Part shown: positions 1 to 9,391 of the stretch, piece after piece
Numbering within the stretch: the stretch's first letter is position 1
How the letters are laid out: the number at the start of each line of letters is the position of its first letter
The notes under the pieces: model-generated
The model's database searches: none
What the model was told of the DNA's origin: nothing
What the model saw: only the letters and a program-made list of their open reading frames with translations
DNA from: Actinomycetota bacterium
GTDB lineage: Bacteria > Actinomycetota > Thermoleophilia > Gaiellales > Gaiellaceae
Assembly (NCBI GenBank): GCA_005883335.1
Contig: VAXM01000073.1
Location: 1-38,291, forward strand
Direction: 5' to 3'
Length of the DNA stretch: 38,291 nucleotides
Translations under genes and position numbers: made by a program

Positions 1-1
1 C

Positions 2-91
2 GAGCTCGGTTCTGCGCTCGCGGACTGGCTCGAGCGCCTTTCCGCCAGGCCGGCGATCGCGGCCGAGCGCGAAGTCGTCGCCGCGCTGTGA
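2..91 (+). CDS. C-terminal fragment of a probable glutathione S-transferase family protein (truncated by window edge)
   Basis: Open frame from base 2 to TGA at 89-91: ELGSALADWLERLSARPAIAAEREVVAAL*, resembling a GST C-terminal tail (W..RL..RPA). Stop overlaps the next GTG start (GTGA). Confidence 0.5.
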   Translation, partial: ELGSALADWLERLSARPAIAAEREVVAAL

Positions 92-747
92 AGGTCCTGT
101 TGCTGCACGCCTTCCCGTTCGACGAGCGCATGTGGGAGGGGTACGAAGGCGTCGCTCCGCGGCTCTACGGACGGGGCGAGAGCATCGACGGCTGGGCGCA
201 GCAGCTGGCGGCCGAGCACGACGGCCCGCTCGCAGTCGTCGGCGCGTCGATGGGCGGCTACTGCGCGCAGCGGCTGCTCGCGCACGCGGACGTGCGGGCA
301 CTCGTGCTCGTCGGCGCGAGGGCCGAGCCGGATCCTCCGGAGCGGCTCCCGGGGCGTGACGAGACGATCGCGCTCCTGTGGGAGGAGGGCGTCGAGGCCC
401 TCTGGGGGCGGCAGCGGCCGGCTCTGTTCCCGGAAGACGCCGACGAGGGCGCCGTGGCGAGGGCGCGCGAGATCGCGCTCGAACAGAGCGCCGAGGAGCT
501 CGCCACGGCGGTTGCGGCGATGCGCGACCGGCCGGACTCCACCGGGCTCGTGCGCGAGACCGAGGCGAAGGTGCTCGTCGCCCGCGGCGAGCACGACCCC
601 TTCCTGAGCGGGGACGAGGCCGAGGCGCTAGCGGCGTCAGCCCGCAACGGCCGCTCGCACACGTTCTCCGGCTCCGGGCACCTGCCTAGCTTCGAGCGGC
701 CCGAGGAGTTCAGGCTCGTCGTCGAGGAGTTCCTGGCCGGTGTCTGA
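88..747 (+). CDS. alpha/beta hydrolase fold protein
   Basis: 219 aa; GASMGGY nucleophile elbow, GEHDPF acid-loop region, SGSGHLPSFERPEEF near the C-terminus. Confidence 0.85.
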   Translation: MKVLLLHAFPFDERMWEGYEGVAPRLYGRGESIDGWAQQLAAEHDGPLAVVGASMGGYCAQRLLAHADVRALVLVGARAEPDPPERLPGRDETIALLWEEGVEALWGRQRPALFPEDADEGAVARAREIALEQSAEELATAVAAMRDRPDSTGLVRETEAKVLVARGEHDPFLSGDEAEALAASARNGRSHTFSGSGHLPSFERPEEFRLVVEEFLAGV

Positions 748-1528
748 GCTGCCGCCTCTGGTCGACGCCGCCTGGGTCCAGGAGCACCAGGGCGAGCCCG
801 ACCTCCTGCTCGGCGACGTGCGCGGCCCGAACGCCCACCAGCGCGGGCACCTGCCCGGCTCGATCCCGCTCGTGCTCGGCTCGCCGCCTCCCTTCGCCGA
901 GGCGGAGACCCTGCGCGAGTTCGCGGTCGAGGTGCAGCGGCGGCTGGGCCGCCACGGCGTCGACGGCAGCGAGCGGCTCGTCCTCTACGACCGAGGCGAC
1001 TGCGTCGGTGCCGCCGCTTCGGCCCAGGCGGCGCTGCTCGCGGGGCATCCGAGCGTCTCCGTCCTGGCAGAGGGGTTCGCCGGCTGGCCCGGGGAGGTCG
1101 AAGCGGGCGCGGTCGAGCTGCAGAAGACGAAGACGCGCCTGGAGCCGCGCCTCGAGGCGGTGCCGACCTGGCAGGAGCTCCGCGATCGCCTCGACGACCC
1201 GAACCTCACGATCCTCGACGTCCGCACTCCCGAGGAGTACTCGGGCAAGGCCGGGTCACCCTGCGATCCGCGCCAGGCCCACATCCCGGGCGCGCGGCTG
1301 CTCGAGTACGAGCGCCTGTTCGCGGGCGCCGGCCAGCCGCTGCCGCCGGAGCAGGTGCGCGAGCTGGCGGGGCTCCCGGAAGAAGCAGCGGTCGTCACGT
1401 ACTGCCACTCCGGCTCGCGCTCGGCCCTGGCCGCGCTCGCCCTCCGAGCCGCCGGCTACGACGCGCGCAACTACCCCGGCTCGTGGCACGAGTGGTCCCG
1501 CCACGACGAGCTGCCGGTAGAAAAGTGA
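740..1528 (+). CDS. sulfurtransferase with two rhodanese domains (thiosulfate/3-mercaptopyruvate type)
   Basis: 262 aa; tandem rhodanese layout, ILDVRTPEEYSG...HIPGA, catalytic YCHSGSRSA loop. Confidence 0.88.
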   Translation: MSELPPLVDAAWVQEHQGEPDLLLGDVRGPNAHQRGHLPGSIPLVLGSPPPFAEAETLREFAVEVQRRLGRHGVDGSERLVLYDRGDCVGAAASAQAALLAGHPSVSVLAEGFAGWPGEVEAGAVELQKTKTRLEPRLEAVPTWQELRDRLDDPNLTILDVRTPEEYSGKAGSPCDPRQAHIPGARLLEYERLFAGAGQPLPPEQVRELAGLPEEAAVVTYCHSGSRSALAALALRAAGYDARNYPGSWHEWSRHDELPVEK

Positions 1529-1530
1529 GA

Positions 1531-1552
1531 GGCCCCGCGAAGGGGCGGGGCC
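1531..1552. terminator. GC-rich hairpin between convergent genes (candidate bidirectional terminator)
   Basis: GGCCCCGC-GAAGGG-GCGGGGCC, perfect 8-bp stem, between the stop at 1528 and the minus-strand stop at 1562; no clear U-tract. Confidence 0.6.
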
Positions 1553-1561
1553 CCTCGGTTC

Positions 1562-2659
1562 CTAACGCCTTGGCTTGACGACGATCGTGTTCGCGCTGGT
1601 CAGGGGCGCGAGCGACGTCCCGTTGCACGGGATCGGCAGGCCCGAAGGCGACGGCCCTTCGCAGTTGTCGCCGGTCGAGGGCACGAGCAGGTAGTTCTCG
1701 AAGCGCATCTGGTAGAAGGTTTTCTTCTTCCCCTTCGGCCGCTTGCGCGCGATCGAGTACTTGCCGTTGCTCTTGACGCCCTTCGTGCTCGCGAACTTGC
1801 CGGTGCCGAAGAGCCCGTTGGGCGTGCCGAGGGTGTAGTTCGGCGCCGGCTGGGCCTTCGTCGACGAGTAGAGGTGCAGCTTGATGCCGCCCGGGTTCAG
1901 ACCGGCGATCGAGAGCGCACCCGAGAACGCGACCTGAGAAGCCTTGCTCTTGGCCCGCTTGAAGGTGAGCGAGCTCGGGAGGCCGACGTACGTGCGCCAC
2001 TCGACGGTCCCGGCCGGATTCGCCGTGGTCGTTCCGGGGACGAACGGCGTGAAGTCCGCCGCCCATTGGTAGCTGCCCTTGCTGGAGGCGTTGGTGAAGA
2101 GGCCCTTGACCGAGTAGTTGGCGACGATCAGCTGGGCTCCGGTCACGTTCGCCGGATCCGCCGGGCTCTGCAGGCAGATCTGCTGGACGACGTACGGCCC
2201 GACGACGTTGACGAAGGCCGGGATCCGGATGCTCTGGCCCTGGAGGGTCGTGTCGAGAATCCAGACGTGCTGATTCGTGGTCGAGCCCGTGCAGGCCTGC
2301 GATTGCGCCATGATCGCCGGATCGGCCGGATCGGCGACGACGACATTGCCCGCGAGAGGCACGATGATGTCGCCGACCTTGTGGGCCTGCACGTAGGCAA
2401 GCGCCTTGCCGATGACCGTGCCGGGCGTCTGCGACAGGTTGCTCGCGTAGCCGGCCGGCGAGAAGATCGTCATCTTCGCGGTCGGATCGTTGCTCGGGTC
2501 GATCGTGACGACGAATCCTGCGGTCGTCGCGGCGCCGACCTTGTAGCTCGACTGCTGAACGGTCAGGTCAGGCTGGTAGACGGCGAGCGCGGGCGCCGCG
2601 AACGCCAGGCCGAGGAGCCCGGCACACACGACCAGCAGCAAGCGCAATCGTTTCTTCAT
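1562..2659 (-). CDS. secreted hypothetical protein
   Basis: Start MKKRLRLLLVVCAGLLGLAFAAPALA (signal peptide) with upstream SD-like GAAAGAAGGGGAT. The longer ORF-track version (1562..3517) overlaps the next gene in another frame. Confidence 0.75.
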   Translation of the reverse strand: MKKRLRLLLVVCAGLLGLAFAAPALAVYQPDLTVQQSSYKVGAATTAGFVVTIDPSNDPTAKMTIFSPAGYASNLSQTPGTVIGKALAYVQAHKVGDIIVPLAGNVVVADPADPAIMAQSQACTGSTTNQHVWILDTTLQGQSIRIPAFVNVVGPYVVQQICLQSPADPANVTGAQLIVANYSVKGLFTNASSKGSYQWAADFTPFVPGTTTANPAGTVEWRTYVGLPSSLTFKRAKSKASQVAFSGALSIAGLNPGGIKLHLYSSTKAQPAPNYTLGTPNGLFGTGKFASTKGVKSNGKYSIARKRPKGKKKTFYQMRFENYLLVPSTGDNCEGPSPSGLPIPCNGTSLAPLTSANTIVVKPRR

Positions 2660-2739
2660 ATCCCCTTCTTTCGTAGGAACCCCCTGGGAAAAGCCCTCAC
2701 ACGGTGAGACGTAGATCGCACTGGGATAGTTAAGCCCTC

Positions 2740-3951
2740 CTATCGTGGGTTTACAAGCGGCCCGAAGAGGACCCAGAGGTCCTTTCGATACCGAAGCATC
2801 CGCGCCTTCGCGATCGGGAAGTAGTTCGTCGGGCTCGTGCGCACGTAGACCCCCGGGAGCAGGAACGGGTTGGAGCGCTCGTTCATGTGCGTGACCGCGC
2901 GCATGAAGCTCTGCCGGGTGAGATTGCGGCCGGCGTGGCGGAGCGCGTCGACCATCGAGTAGGCGACCGTCATCCCGTACCAGTTGTAGACATCCGAGGG
3001 CCGGGCGCCCTTGTCGTAGCGCTTGAGGATTTTCTTGTAGAGGGCGACCGCAGGATCGTGCTTCCACGCTGGCGAGGTCGGGTCCTTGACGAACGCGAAG
3101 CTGAGCGCGTTGTTCGTCTCCTTCCCCTTCGTGTTTGTGCGCGCGATGCTCATGATCGTCGGCTCGATCGAGACCGCGCTGACGAAGAAGCGCGGGTACC
3201 AGCCGAGCTTGTACGCGGCGACGAAGCCCTGGATCGCGTAGGTCGGGAGGGCGAAGAGCATGAACGTGTCCGCTTTCGAGGCGCGGAGCCTCGCGATCTG
3301 GGAGCGGATGTCCGTGTCGGTGACCTCGTACGACTGCTTGGCGACGATCCGCGAGGCGCGCTTGCCGAGGCCGCGCTGGAGGCCGTGCAAGAGGTCGTTG
3401 CCGTAGTCGCTGTTCTCGTAGAGGACGGCGATCTTGGCCTTGGGCCGGTGCGTGACGACGTAGCGGCCGTAGATCGCGCCCTCGCCCTCGAAGCTCGGCA
3501 GGTAGCCCATCGTCCACGGGAACTGCTTGTAGCCGCGGCCTACCTTGGCGGCGCCGGTGCCGGCGAAGACCTCGGGGACCTTGACGGCGTTCAGATAGCC
3601 GCGGATCGCAATCGTGTGCTCCGTGCCGATCGTGTTGAAGATCGCGAAGACCTTGTCCTGCTCGACGAGCTCGCGGGTCAGCTCCAGCGTCCGCGAGGGG
3701 TCGTAGCCGTCGTCGCGGTACAGGTACTTGAGCTTGCGTCCATGGACGCCGCCGCGGGCATTGACGTACTTGAAGTAGGCGTTCGCGGCTGGGCCGATGG
3801 CGCCGAAGGCCGAGGCCTGGCCGCTGAGCGGGACGGTGCCGCCGATCAGGACCTGGGTGCCGGTGACTCCTGGAGTTTCGGCCGGGCGGCTGCCTGCTGC
3901 CGGAACGAAGAGAACGAGCGCCGCCGCCGCGACGAGGACGAGCCGCGTCAC
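2740..3951 (-). CDS. ABC transporter substrate-binding protein, branched-chain amino acid (LivK-like) family
   Basis: 403 aa; signal peptide, then TPGVTGTQVLIGGTVPLSGQASAFG...LKYLYRDDGYDPSRTLELTRELVEQDKVFAIF. Confidence 0.88.
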   Translation of the reverse strand: MTRLVLVAAAALVLFVPAAGSRPAETPGVTGTQVLIGGTVPLSGQASAFGAIGPAANAYFKYVNARGGVHGRKLKYLYRDDGYDPSRTLELTRELVEQDKVFAIFNTIGTEHTIAIRGYLNAVKVPEVFAGTGAAKVGRGYKQFPWTMGYLPSFEGEGAIYGRYVVTHRPKAKIAVLYENSDYGNDLLHGLQRGLGKRASRIVAKQSYEVTDTDIRSQIARLRASKADTFMLFALPTYAIQGFVAAYKLGWYPRFFVSAVSIEPTIMSIARTNTKGKETNNALSFAFVKDPTSPAWKHDPAVALYKKILKRYDKGARPSDVYNWYGMTVAYSMVDALRHAGRNLTRQSFMRAVTHMNERSNPFLLPGVYVRTSPTNYFPIAKARMLRYRKDLWVLFGPLVNPR

Positions 3952-5372
3952 CGGGAGATCGGCTTCCGCAGCACCGGCAGGACGAGCTGGGCCGGGCCGA
4001 GCGAGATCTTCGCCCCGGCCGGCATCGGCAGGTCGAGGTAGAGCAGGTTGTTCGGGTCCTGGGCGAGCGAGTTGGAGGCGAGGGTCAGCGTCAGCGTCGA
4101 GCCGCGCGGAATCAGCGTCGCGTCGTCAATCATCCGGATCGTCAGCGTGTGCGAGCCGCTCATCCCCGAGGTGTTGACCCCGCCCTCGCTGACGACGATC
4201 GTCTTGCCGCGCCGTGGTTTCGCGGTGAGCACCGCGACGAGGCGCGACCAGCCGCCCGAGAGCTTCGCCTTGACGCGGATGCGTGCGGAGCCGAAGGTCT
4301 CGACGCGCGTCCGCAAGCGCCCGCTCGTGCGCTCGCCTTTGCCACGGCCGGGGAACGAGTCCCGGCCGGGGAACGCGACCGTGACGTTCCGCGATGCGGG
4401 CAGCTTCGTGAAGTGATGCGCCTGTCCACCCCACGGGTCCGGCGAGATGTTGATCGGGTATCGGCCCGGTGGGATCGGGCTGTGGGCCAGCCAGCGGCTG
4501 AACCAGCTCTCGCCCTCGGCGACGACCCTTGCCACGTCGGGGCCGGGGAACGTCGAGGGGCCGTGCCCGAAATCGCCGATGTAGAGCTGCTTCGGGCCCT
4601 TCAGGAGCCGGTAGGCCGCCTTCGCCTGGGCCAGGTCGAAGACGAAGTCGCGCCGGCCCTGGAAGAGGTAGACGGGCGTCGTCACCCGGGACAGCTGGGA
4701 GAGGCTCGAGCGCTGCGCCGCCCATGCGCGGAGCACTGAGAGGTTTCGGCTCGCGAGCGCGTCCTGCTCGATCGCCTTCACCGAGGGGTCGAGCCTCGAC
4801 TCGGGCACGGAGCTCAGCAAGCCGTAGATCGCCCCGGACTTCGAGAGGTTCTGCGGTGCGAGCGCGCTGTAGAGGTTGCTCCACGTCTGGACGGTCGCGA
4901 CCGCAGTCCACGGGACGCCTTCGACCAGCGACCGCAGCACGGCGCCGCCGCCGAGCGAGATTCCCCAGGCGCCGATGGCGTGGGGATCGATCTCCGATCG
5001 GCTCGCGAGCCAGTCGTGGACGGCACGCGTGTCGGCGATCTCGCGCGGTCCGTCGACCGAGACGAGCCCGCCTGACTGGCCGTGGCCGCGCGCGTCGAAG
5101 GAAAGGACGGCGAACGTGTCGGCCCACCGCTGGGCGATGAAGTCGACGTCCTGCCGCGAGCCGCCCAGGCCGTGAAGCAGGACGATCGCAGGGAAGCCCT
5201 GCAGCGGCGGATCGCCGTTCGGCTCGTAGAGCGTGGCGCCGAGGTCGACGCCGTCGTCCATGTGCAGCACGAGGTCGTGCCGGGTGAAGGCGGACGCTCG
5301 CCCGGAGGCGACGAGCGCGATCACGCCCGCGACGAGAATCGCGACGACCCGGCGGCCCAAGGGTTCCATCAT
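3948..5372 (-). CDS. alpha/beta hydrolase, CocE/NonD (X-Pro dipeptidyl-peptidase-like) family with C-terminal beta domain
   Basis: VLLHGLGGSRQD, SFDARGHGQSGG, GAWGISLGGGA and a C-terminal beta-rich region; start at 5372 or 5369. Confidence 0.82.
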   Translation of the reverse strand: MMEPLGRRVVAILVAGVIALVASGRASAFTRHDLVLHMDDGVDLGATLYEPNGDPPLQGFPAIVLLHGLGGSRQDVDFIAQRWADTFAVLSFDARGHGQSGGLVSVDGPREIADTRAVHDWLASRSEIDPHAIGAWGISLGGGAVLRSLVEGVPWTAVATVQTWSNLYSALAPQNLSKSGAIYGLLSSVPESRLDPSVKAIEQDALASRNLSVLRAWAAQRSSLSQLSRVTTPVYLFQGRRDFVFDLAQAKAAYRLLKGPKQLYIGDFGHGPSTFPGPDVARVVAEGESWFSRWLAHSPIPPGRYPINISPDPWGGQAHHFTKLPASRNVTVAFPGRDSFPGRGKGERTSGRLRTRVETFGSARIRVKAKLSGGWSRLVAVLTAKPRRGKTIVVSEGGVNTSGMSGSHTLTIRMIDDATLIPRGSTLTLTLASNSLAQDPNNLLYLDLPMPAGAKISLGPAQLVLPVLRKPISR

Positions 5373-5377
5373 AGAAT
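5372..5377 (+). promoter_or_regulatory. candidate -10 box for leaderless murI
   Basis: TAGAAT followed by 6 nt, then the GTG start at 5384. Confidence 0.55.
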
Positions 5378-5383
5378 CGCCCC

Positions 5384-6202
5384 GTGGATTCGCGGCCGGT
5401 CGGGGTCTTCGACTCGGGCGTGGGCGGGCTGACCGTCCTGCACGAGTGTCTCGTGACGATGCCGCACGAGGATTTCGTCTACCTCGGCGACCACGCGCGG
5501 CTCCCGTACGGGCCGCGGCCGCTGGACGAGGTGCGCCGGTTCGCGCACGAGATCGGCGCGTTCCTCGAGGGCCAGGACGTGAAGGTCGTCGTCGTCGCCT
5601 GCAACTCGGCGACCTCGGCTGCCCTGCCGCAGCTCCAGGAGGAGCTCACCGTGCCGGTGGTCGGTGTGATCACGCCCGAGGCGCACGCGGCGGTGCAGGC
5701 GACTCGCAACCGGCGGATCGGCCTGCTGGCGACGCAGGCGACCGTCGAGGCGGGGCGCTACGCGACGCTCGTCCACGATCTCGACGCCGGGGTCGAGCTC
5801 TTCCCGGTCGCGTGCGCGCGCCTGGTCCCGCTGATCGAGAGCGACGACCCGTTCTCAGCACAGACGACCGAGGCCGTGCGCGAGTACGCAGGGCCGCTCA
5901 AGGAGGCGGCGGTCGACACCGTCATTCTCGGCTGCACGCACTATCCGCTGATCCGGCCGATCTTCCAGCGCGTCTTCGGCCGCGACGTGACCCTCGTCTT
6001 CTCGGCAGAGGAGACCGCCCGCGAGGTCGCCGAGACGCTCGCCCGCAAGGGGATCGAGAACGGCGAGGGGCGCGAGGGCAACTACCGGTTCCTGACGACC
6101 GGCGAGCCGTCCCTGTTCCGGGAGCTCGGCGAGCGTTTCCTGCAGCTGCCGCTCGGCGACATCGAGCAGGTGGCGGTCGCGGACCTCGAGTTGGTTCCAT
6201 GA
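5384..6202 (+). CDS. murI: glutamate racemase
   Basis: GVFDSGVGGLTVL, VVACNSATSAALP, VILGCTHYPLI. Confidence 0.97.
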   Translation: MDSRPVGVFDSGVGGLTVLHECLVTMPHEDFVYLGDHARLPYGPRPLDEVRRFAHEIGAFLEGQDVKVVVVACNSATSAALPQLQEELTVPVVGVITPEAHAAVQATRNRRIGLLATQATVEAGRYATLVHDLDAGVELFPVACARLVPLIESDDPFSAQTTEAVREYAGPLKEAAVDTVILGCTHYPLIRPIFQRVFGRDVTLVFSAEETAREVAETLARKGIENGEGREGNYRFLTTGEPSLFRELGERFLQLPLGDIEQVAVADLELVP

Positions 6203-6909
6203 GGGCCGAGGGAAGGCGCCCCGACGAGCTGCGCGCGCTCGAGATCGTCCTCGACTACCTCGAGCAGCCGATGGGAGCGGCCCTCTATTCCCAGGGAAAG
6301 ACGCGGGTGCTCTGCACGGCGTCGCTCGACGAGGGGGTGCCGCGCTGGCTCCGCGACTCCGGCCGGGGCTGGCTGACCGCGGAGTACTCGATGCTGCCGG
6401 CCTCGACGGGCGAACGGAGCCAGCGCGAGGCGAGCGCGGGGAAGCAGAAGGGGCGCACCGTCGAGATCCAGCGGCTGATCGGACGGGCGCTGCGCGCGGT
6501 GGCCGACATGGAGGCGCTCGGCGAGCGGACGCTCTGGCTCGATTGCGACGTCCTCCAGGCCGACGGAGGCACGCGCTGCGCGGCGATCTCCGGGGCCTAC
6601 GTCGCGGCCGCGCGGGCGCTGGACCGCGCCGGGCTCGGCCGCGTCCTGACGGACTCTGTCGCGGCGGTCTCGCTCGGGATCGTCGGCGGCGAGCGGCTGC
6701 TCGACCTCGACTACGAGGAAGACTCGAGCGCCGAGGTCGACCTGAACGTGGTCATGACCGGTGCGGGCAGGCTCGTCGAGGTGCAGGCGACGGCCGAACG
6801 CGCGCCGTTCGACCGGCCCGAGCTCGAGGAGCTTCTCGACCTGGGAGCGGCCGGGATCGAGAAGATCGGCGAGGCCCAGGAGCAGGCCCTCGATGCTGCT
6901 CGCGTCTAG
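6199..6909 (+). CDS. rph: ribonuclease PH
   Basis: MRAEGRRPDELRALEI...GKTRVLCTAS...GWLTAEYSMLPAST...IQRLIGRALRAV. True start is ATG 6199; the 5233..6909 ORF is a spurious extension. Confidence 0.95.
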   Translation: MRAEGRRPDELRALEIVLDYLEQPMGAALYSQGKTRVLCTASLDEGVPRWLRDSGRGWLTAEYSMLPASTGERSQREASAGKQKGRTVEIQRLIGRALRAVADMEALGERTLWLDCDVLQADGGTRCAAISGAYVAAARALDRAGLGRVLTDSVAAVSLGIVGGERLLDLDYEEDSSAEVDLNVVMTGAGRLVEVQATAERAPFDRPELEELLDLGAAGIEKIGEAQEQALDAARV

Positions 6910-7594
6910 CGTCCCGTCGCTCTCGTGGGAGGAGGCGCTGCTGCGCCTCGCCCTCGCGGCCGCGCTCGGTGGGGCCGTCGGCCTCGAGCGTGAGTTCCGG
7001 GAGCGGGAGGCCGGCTTTCGGACGCACATGCTCGTCTCGCTGGGCTCGGCCCTCTTCACGATTGCCTCCGCCTACGGCTTCCGCGATTTCCTCCTCCACG
7101 GTGGCGGTCTCGTCCGCACCGATCCGACCCGGATCGCGGCGCAGATCGTGACCGGGATCGGCTTCCTCGGCGCGGGCGCGATCATCCGGCAGGGGCTCTC
7201 CATTCGCGGGCTGACGACCGCGGCCACGCTCTGGGTCGTCGCGGCGATCGGGCTGACGGCGGGGGCCGGGTACTACTCGGCTGCCGCGATCACGACGCTG
7301 CTGGTGATCGTCTCGCTCTGGCCGCTGCGCATCCTCACCCATCGCGTGATGTCCCGCTTCCGGCCCGAGACGGACCGGCTCATCGCGCAGCTCCCTGCCG
7401 GGGAGAGCCCGGCGCCGCTGATCCAGGAGCTCGAGAGCCAGGGCGCGCAGCTGCGCGCGCTCGAGATCGGGCACGAGGCCGATCGGAGGACGGTGCTGCT
7501 GGACGTGACGCTGCCGCCGCGTTCCGACGCCCCGGCGATCGTGGCGAAGCTCTCGGAGCTCGACAACGTGCTGGAGATCCGCTGGGCGGACTAA
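6893..7594 (+). CDS. MgtC/SapB family membrane protein
   Basis: LLRLALAAALGGAVGLEREFRERE...GFRTHMLVSLGSALF...IVTGIGFLGAGAIIR. Start ATG 6893 overlaps the rph 3' end. Confidence 0.9.
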   Translation: MLLASSVPSLSWEEALLRLALAAALGGAVGLEREFREREAGFRTHMLVSLGSALFTIASAYGFRDFLLHGGGLVRTDPTRIAAQIVTGIGFLGAGAIIRQGLSIRGLTTAATLWVVAAIGLTAGAGYYSAAAITTLLVIVSLWPLRILTHRVMSRFRPETDRLIAQLPAGESPAPLIQELESQGAQLRALEIGHEADRRTVLLDVTLPPRSDAPAIVAKLSELDNVLEIRWAD

Positions 7595-8151
7595 AGGTTC
7601 TGCTCGCGTCGCGGAACCGGAACAAGCTGCGGGAGCTCTCGGCGCTGCTTCCCGACTGGGAGCTGGAGCCGCTCGACGCCGAGGACTATCCGCCCGAGAC
7701 CGGGGAGACGTACTACGAAAACGCGCGCGCAAAGGCCCTCTTCGGCCCGGACGACGAGTGGGTCCTGGGCGAGGATTCCGGGCTCGAAGTGGAGGCGCTG
7801 GGCGGGCGGCCGGGAGTTCGCTCGGCTCGCTACGGCGCCGAGGGGACTGAGGCGAACGAACGGCTGCTCGGGGAGCTAGGCGGGGTCGAGGATCGCGCGG
7901 CGCGGTACGTCTGCGAGCTCGTCCTGATCGCCCCTGACCGCCGCGAGCTCCGTGGGACCGGTGTGCTCGAGGGGCAGATCGCGGACGAACCACGGGGGTC
8001 GGAGGGATTCGGCTACGACCCGATCTTCGTGCCCGAAGGCGAGCAGCAGACGGTCGCGGAGCTCGGAAACGAGTGGAAGTCGCGCAACTCACACCGGGCC
8101 CGCGCCGCCCGGGCGCTCTCAGGCCAGGCCCGCAGCCTCCTCGGGCACTGA
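7582..8151 (+). CDS. rdgB: non-canonical purine NTP (XTP/dITP) pyrophosphatase, probable CTG start
   Basis: LKVLLASRNRNKLRELSALLPDW...ETGETYYENARAKA...LGEDSGLEVEALGGRPGVRSARY...EGSEGFGYDPIF-type signature. The only ATG/GTG/TTG start in frame (7789) lies after the conserved N-terminus. CTG 7582 has GGAG 5 nt upstream. Confidence 0.85.
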   Translation: MGGLKVLLASRNRNKLRELSALLPDWELEPLDAEDYPPETGETYYENARAKALFGPDDEWVLGEDSGLEVEALGGRPGVRSARYGAEGTEANERLLGELGGVEDRAARYVCELVLIAPDRRELRGTGVLEGQIADEPRGSEGFGYDPIFVPEGEQQTVAELGNEWKSRNSHRARAARALSGQARSLLGH

Positions 8152-8943
8152 GGGCCGGCGGCGGTGGGCGAGCCACCAGTTGACCTCGGCGCCGAAGACG
8201 ATCACGTTCGCCATCACGTACAGCCAGACGAGCAGCAGCGCCGGGCCGCCGAACGCTTTCAGCGCCACGACGTTGTTCGAGAAGCGCACGTACAGCGGCA
8301 GCACCTGAAAGCTCGCCTCGAGCACGACCGCCGCCACCACCGCCCCGGGCAGGACGTCCAGGAAGGTGTGCTCCACGTTCGTCAGCAGGTAGTAGACGGA
8401 CACGAGGAAGACGAGCACGCCGAGCAGCGAGACCGCGACCGAGAGGCCGTACGCCACGTACGAGTTGCCGGCCACCCCGCCGGCGTACCGCGTCAGCAGG
8501 TCGAACCCGAACGATCCGATGAGCAGCCCGACGAAGAGCGTCACGAGTGAGAGCAGCATCAGCCCGACGGCGAGCAGCTTCCCGCGCAGGAACGAGCGGT
8601 TCGGCTGCCCGTAGACGATGTTGAAGGCCGACTCCAGCACGCTAAAGAGCGAGAGCGACGTCCAGAGCAGCGCGGCGCCGCCGACGATCCCGAGCGCCGT
8701 CGCGTGCTTCTGGATCTCTCGCACGGTGTGCACGATGCTCGCGACCGAGCTGCCCGGGAACGCGCGCTTCAGCTCGGTGACCAGGTAGCTCGACTCGTCG
8801 GGCCGCCCGGCGAGCCCGAGCAGCGAGACGGTCAGGAACAGCAGCGGCACGAACGAGAGCAGCGCGAAGTACGCGGTCATGGCGGCGAGGTGGGGCCCTC
8901 GATCCCGGAAGAACTTCCCCAGCGGCTCGGGCAGGGCCGGCAT
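8119..8943 (-). CDS. YihY/BrkB family inner-membrane protein
   Basis: AAMTAYFALLSFVPLLFL...LWTSLSLFSVLESAFNIVYGQ...NNVVALKAFGGPALLLVWLYVMANVIVFGAEVNW. Confidence 0.9.
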   Translation of the reverse strand: MPALPEPLGKFFRDRGPHLAAMTAYFALLSFVPLLFLTVSLLGLAGRPDESSYLVTELKRAFPGSSVASIVHTVREIQKHATALGIVGGAALLWTSLSLFSVLESAFNIVYGQPNRSFLRGKLLAVGLMLLSLVTLFVGLLIGSFGFDLLTRYAGGVAGNSYVAYGLSVAVSLLGVLVFLVSVYYLLTNVEHTFLDVLPGAVVAAVVLEASFQVLPLYVRFSNNVVALKAFGGPALLLVWLYVMANVIVFGAEVNWWLAHRRRPSVPEEAAGLA

Positions 8944-8977
8944 GGAATTGAGTATGGGCTGTGGTAGCGTCGGACCC

Positions 8978-9391
8978 ATGGCTCCGACGGCTCAGGCGCT
9001 CGCCGATCTGACCGAGATCTCGACCCAGGTCGAGGCGGCGGTCGTCTTCGACCGCGAGGGGACGGTCCTCGGCTCGACGGTCGACGACGAGCGGGCGGGT
9101 CGGCTTGCCGAGGCGGCGCTCGAGCTCGTTCGCGCGGCGGATGAAGCCGTAACCAGGGCGGATGCCATGGAGGATCTGGTGCAGCTCGACGTCGCGCTGG
9201 CAGACGGAAGCGTCTTCGTCGCGGCCGACGGCGACCGGCTGATCGCCGCGACGACCGCGCCGGAACCGACGGTCGGCCTCGTCTTCTACGACCTCAAGAG
9301 CTGCCTGCGCGGGCTCGCCCAGGAGCCGGAGGCGAAGCCCAAGCCGCGCCGCCGGACCGCGACGAAGAAGACGGGCGATGAGAAGCCGTAG
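8978..9391 (+). CDS. roadblock/LC7-like domain protein
   Basis: 138 codons; LADLTEISTQVEAAVVFDREGTVLGSTVDDERAGRLAEAALELV...FVAADGDRLIAATT; TAGCGT box 7 nt before ATG. Confidence 0.55.
   Translation: MAPTAQALADLTEISTQVEAAVVFDREGTVLGSTVDDERAGRLAEAALELVRAADEAVTRADAMEDLVQLDVALADGSVFVAADGDRLIAATTAPEPTVGLVFYDLKSCLRGLAQEPEAKPKPRRRTATKKTGDEKP

Noticed and set aside
1562-3517. 651-aa ORF on the minus strand
   Set aside because: Its N-terminal half overlaps the LivK-like gene in a different frame and has Arg/Pro-rich low-complexity composition. The signal peptide at 2659 marks the real start.
2740-3951. Possible complete Liv ABC transporter operon
   Set aside because: Only the binding protein is present; no permease or ATPase gene adjacent.
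5233-6909. 558-aa ORF spanning murI and rph
   Set aside because: The N-terminal part is an out-of-frame reading of murI; rph starts at ATG 6199.
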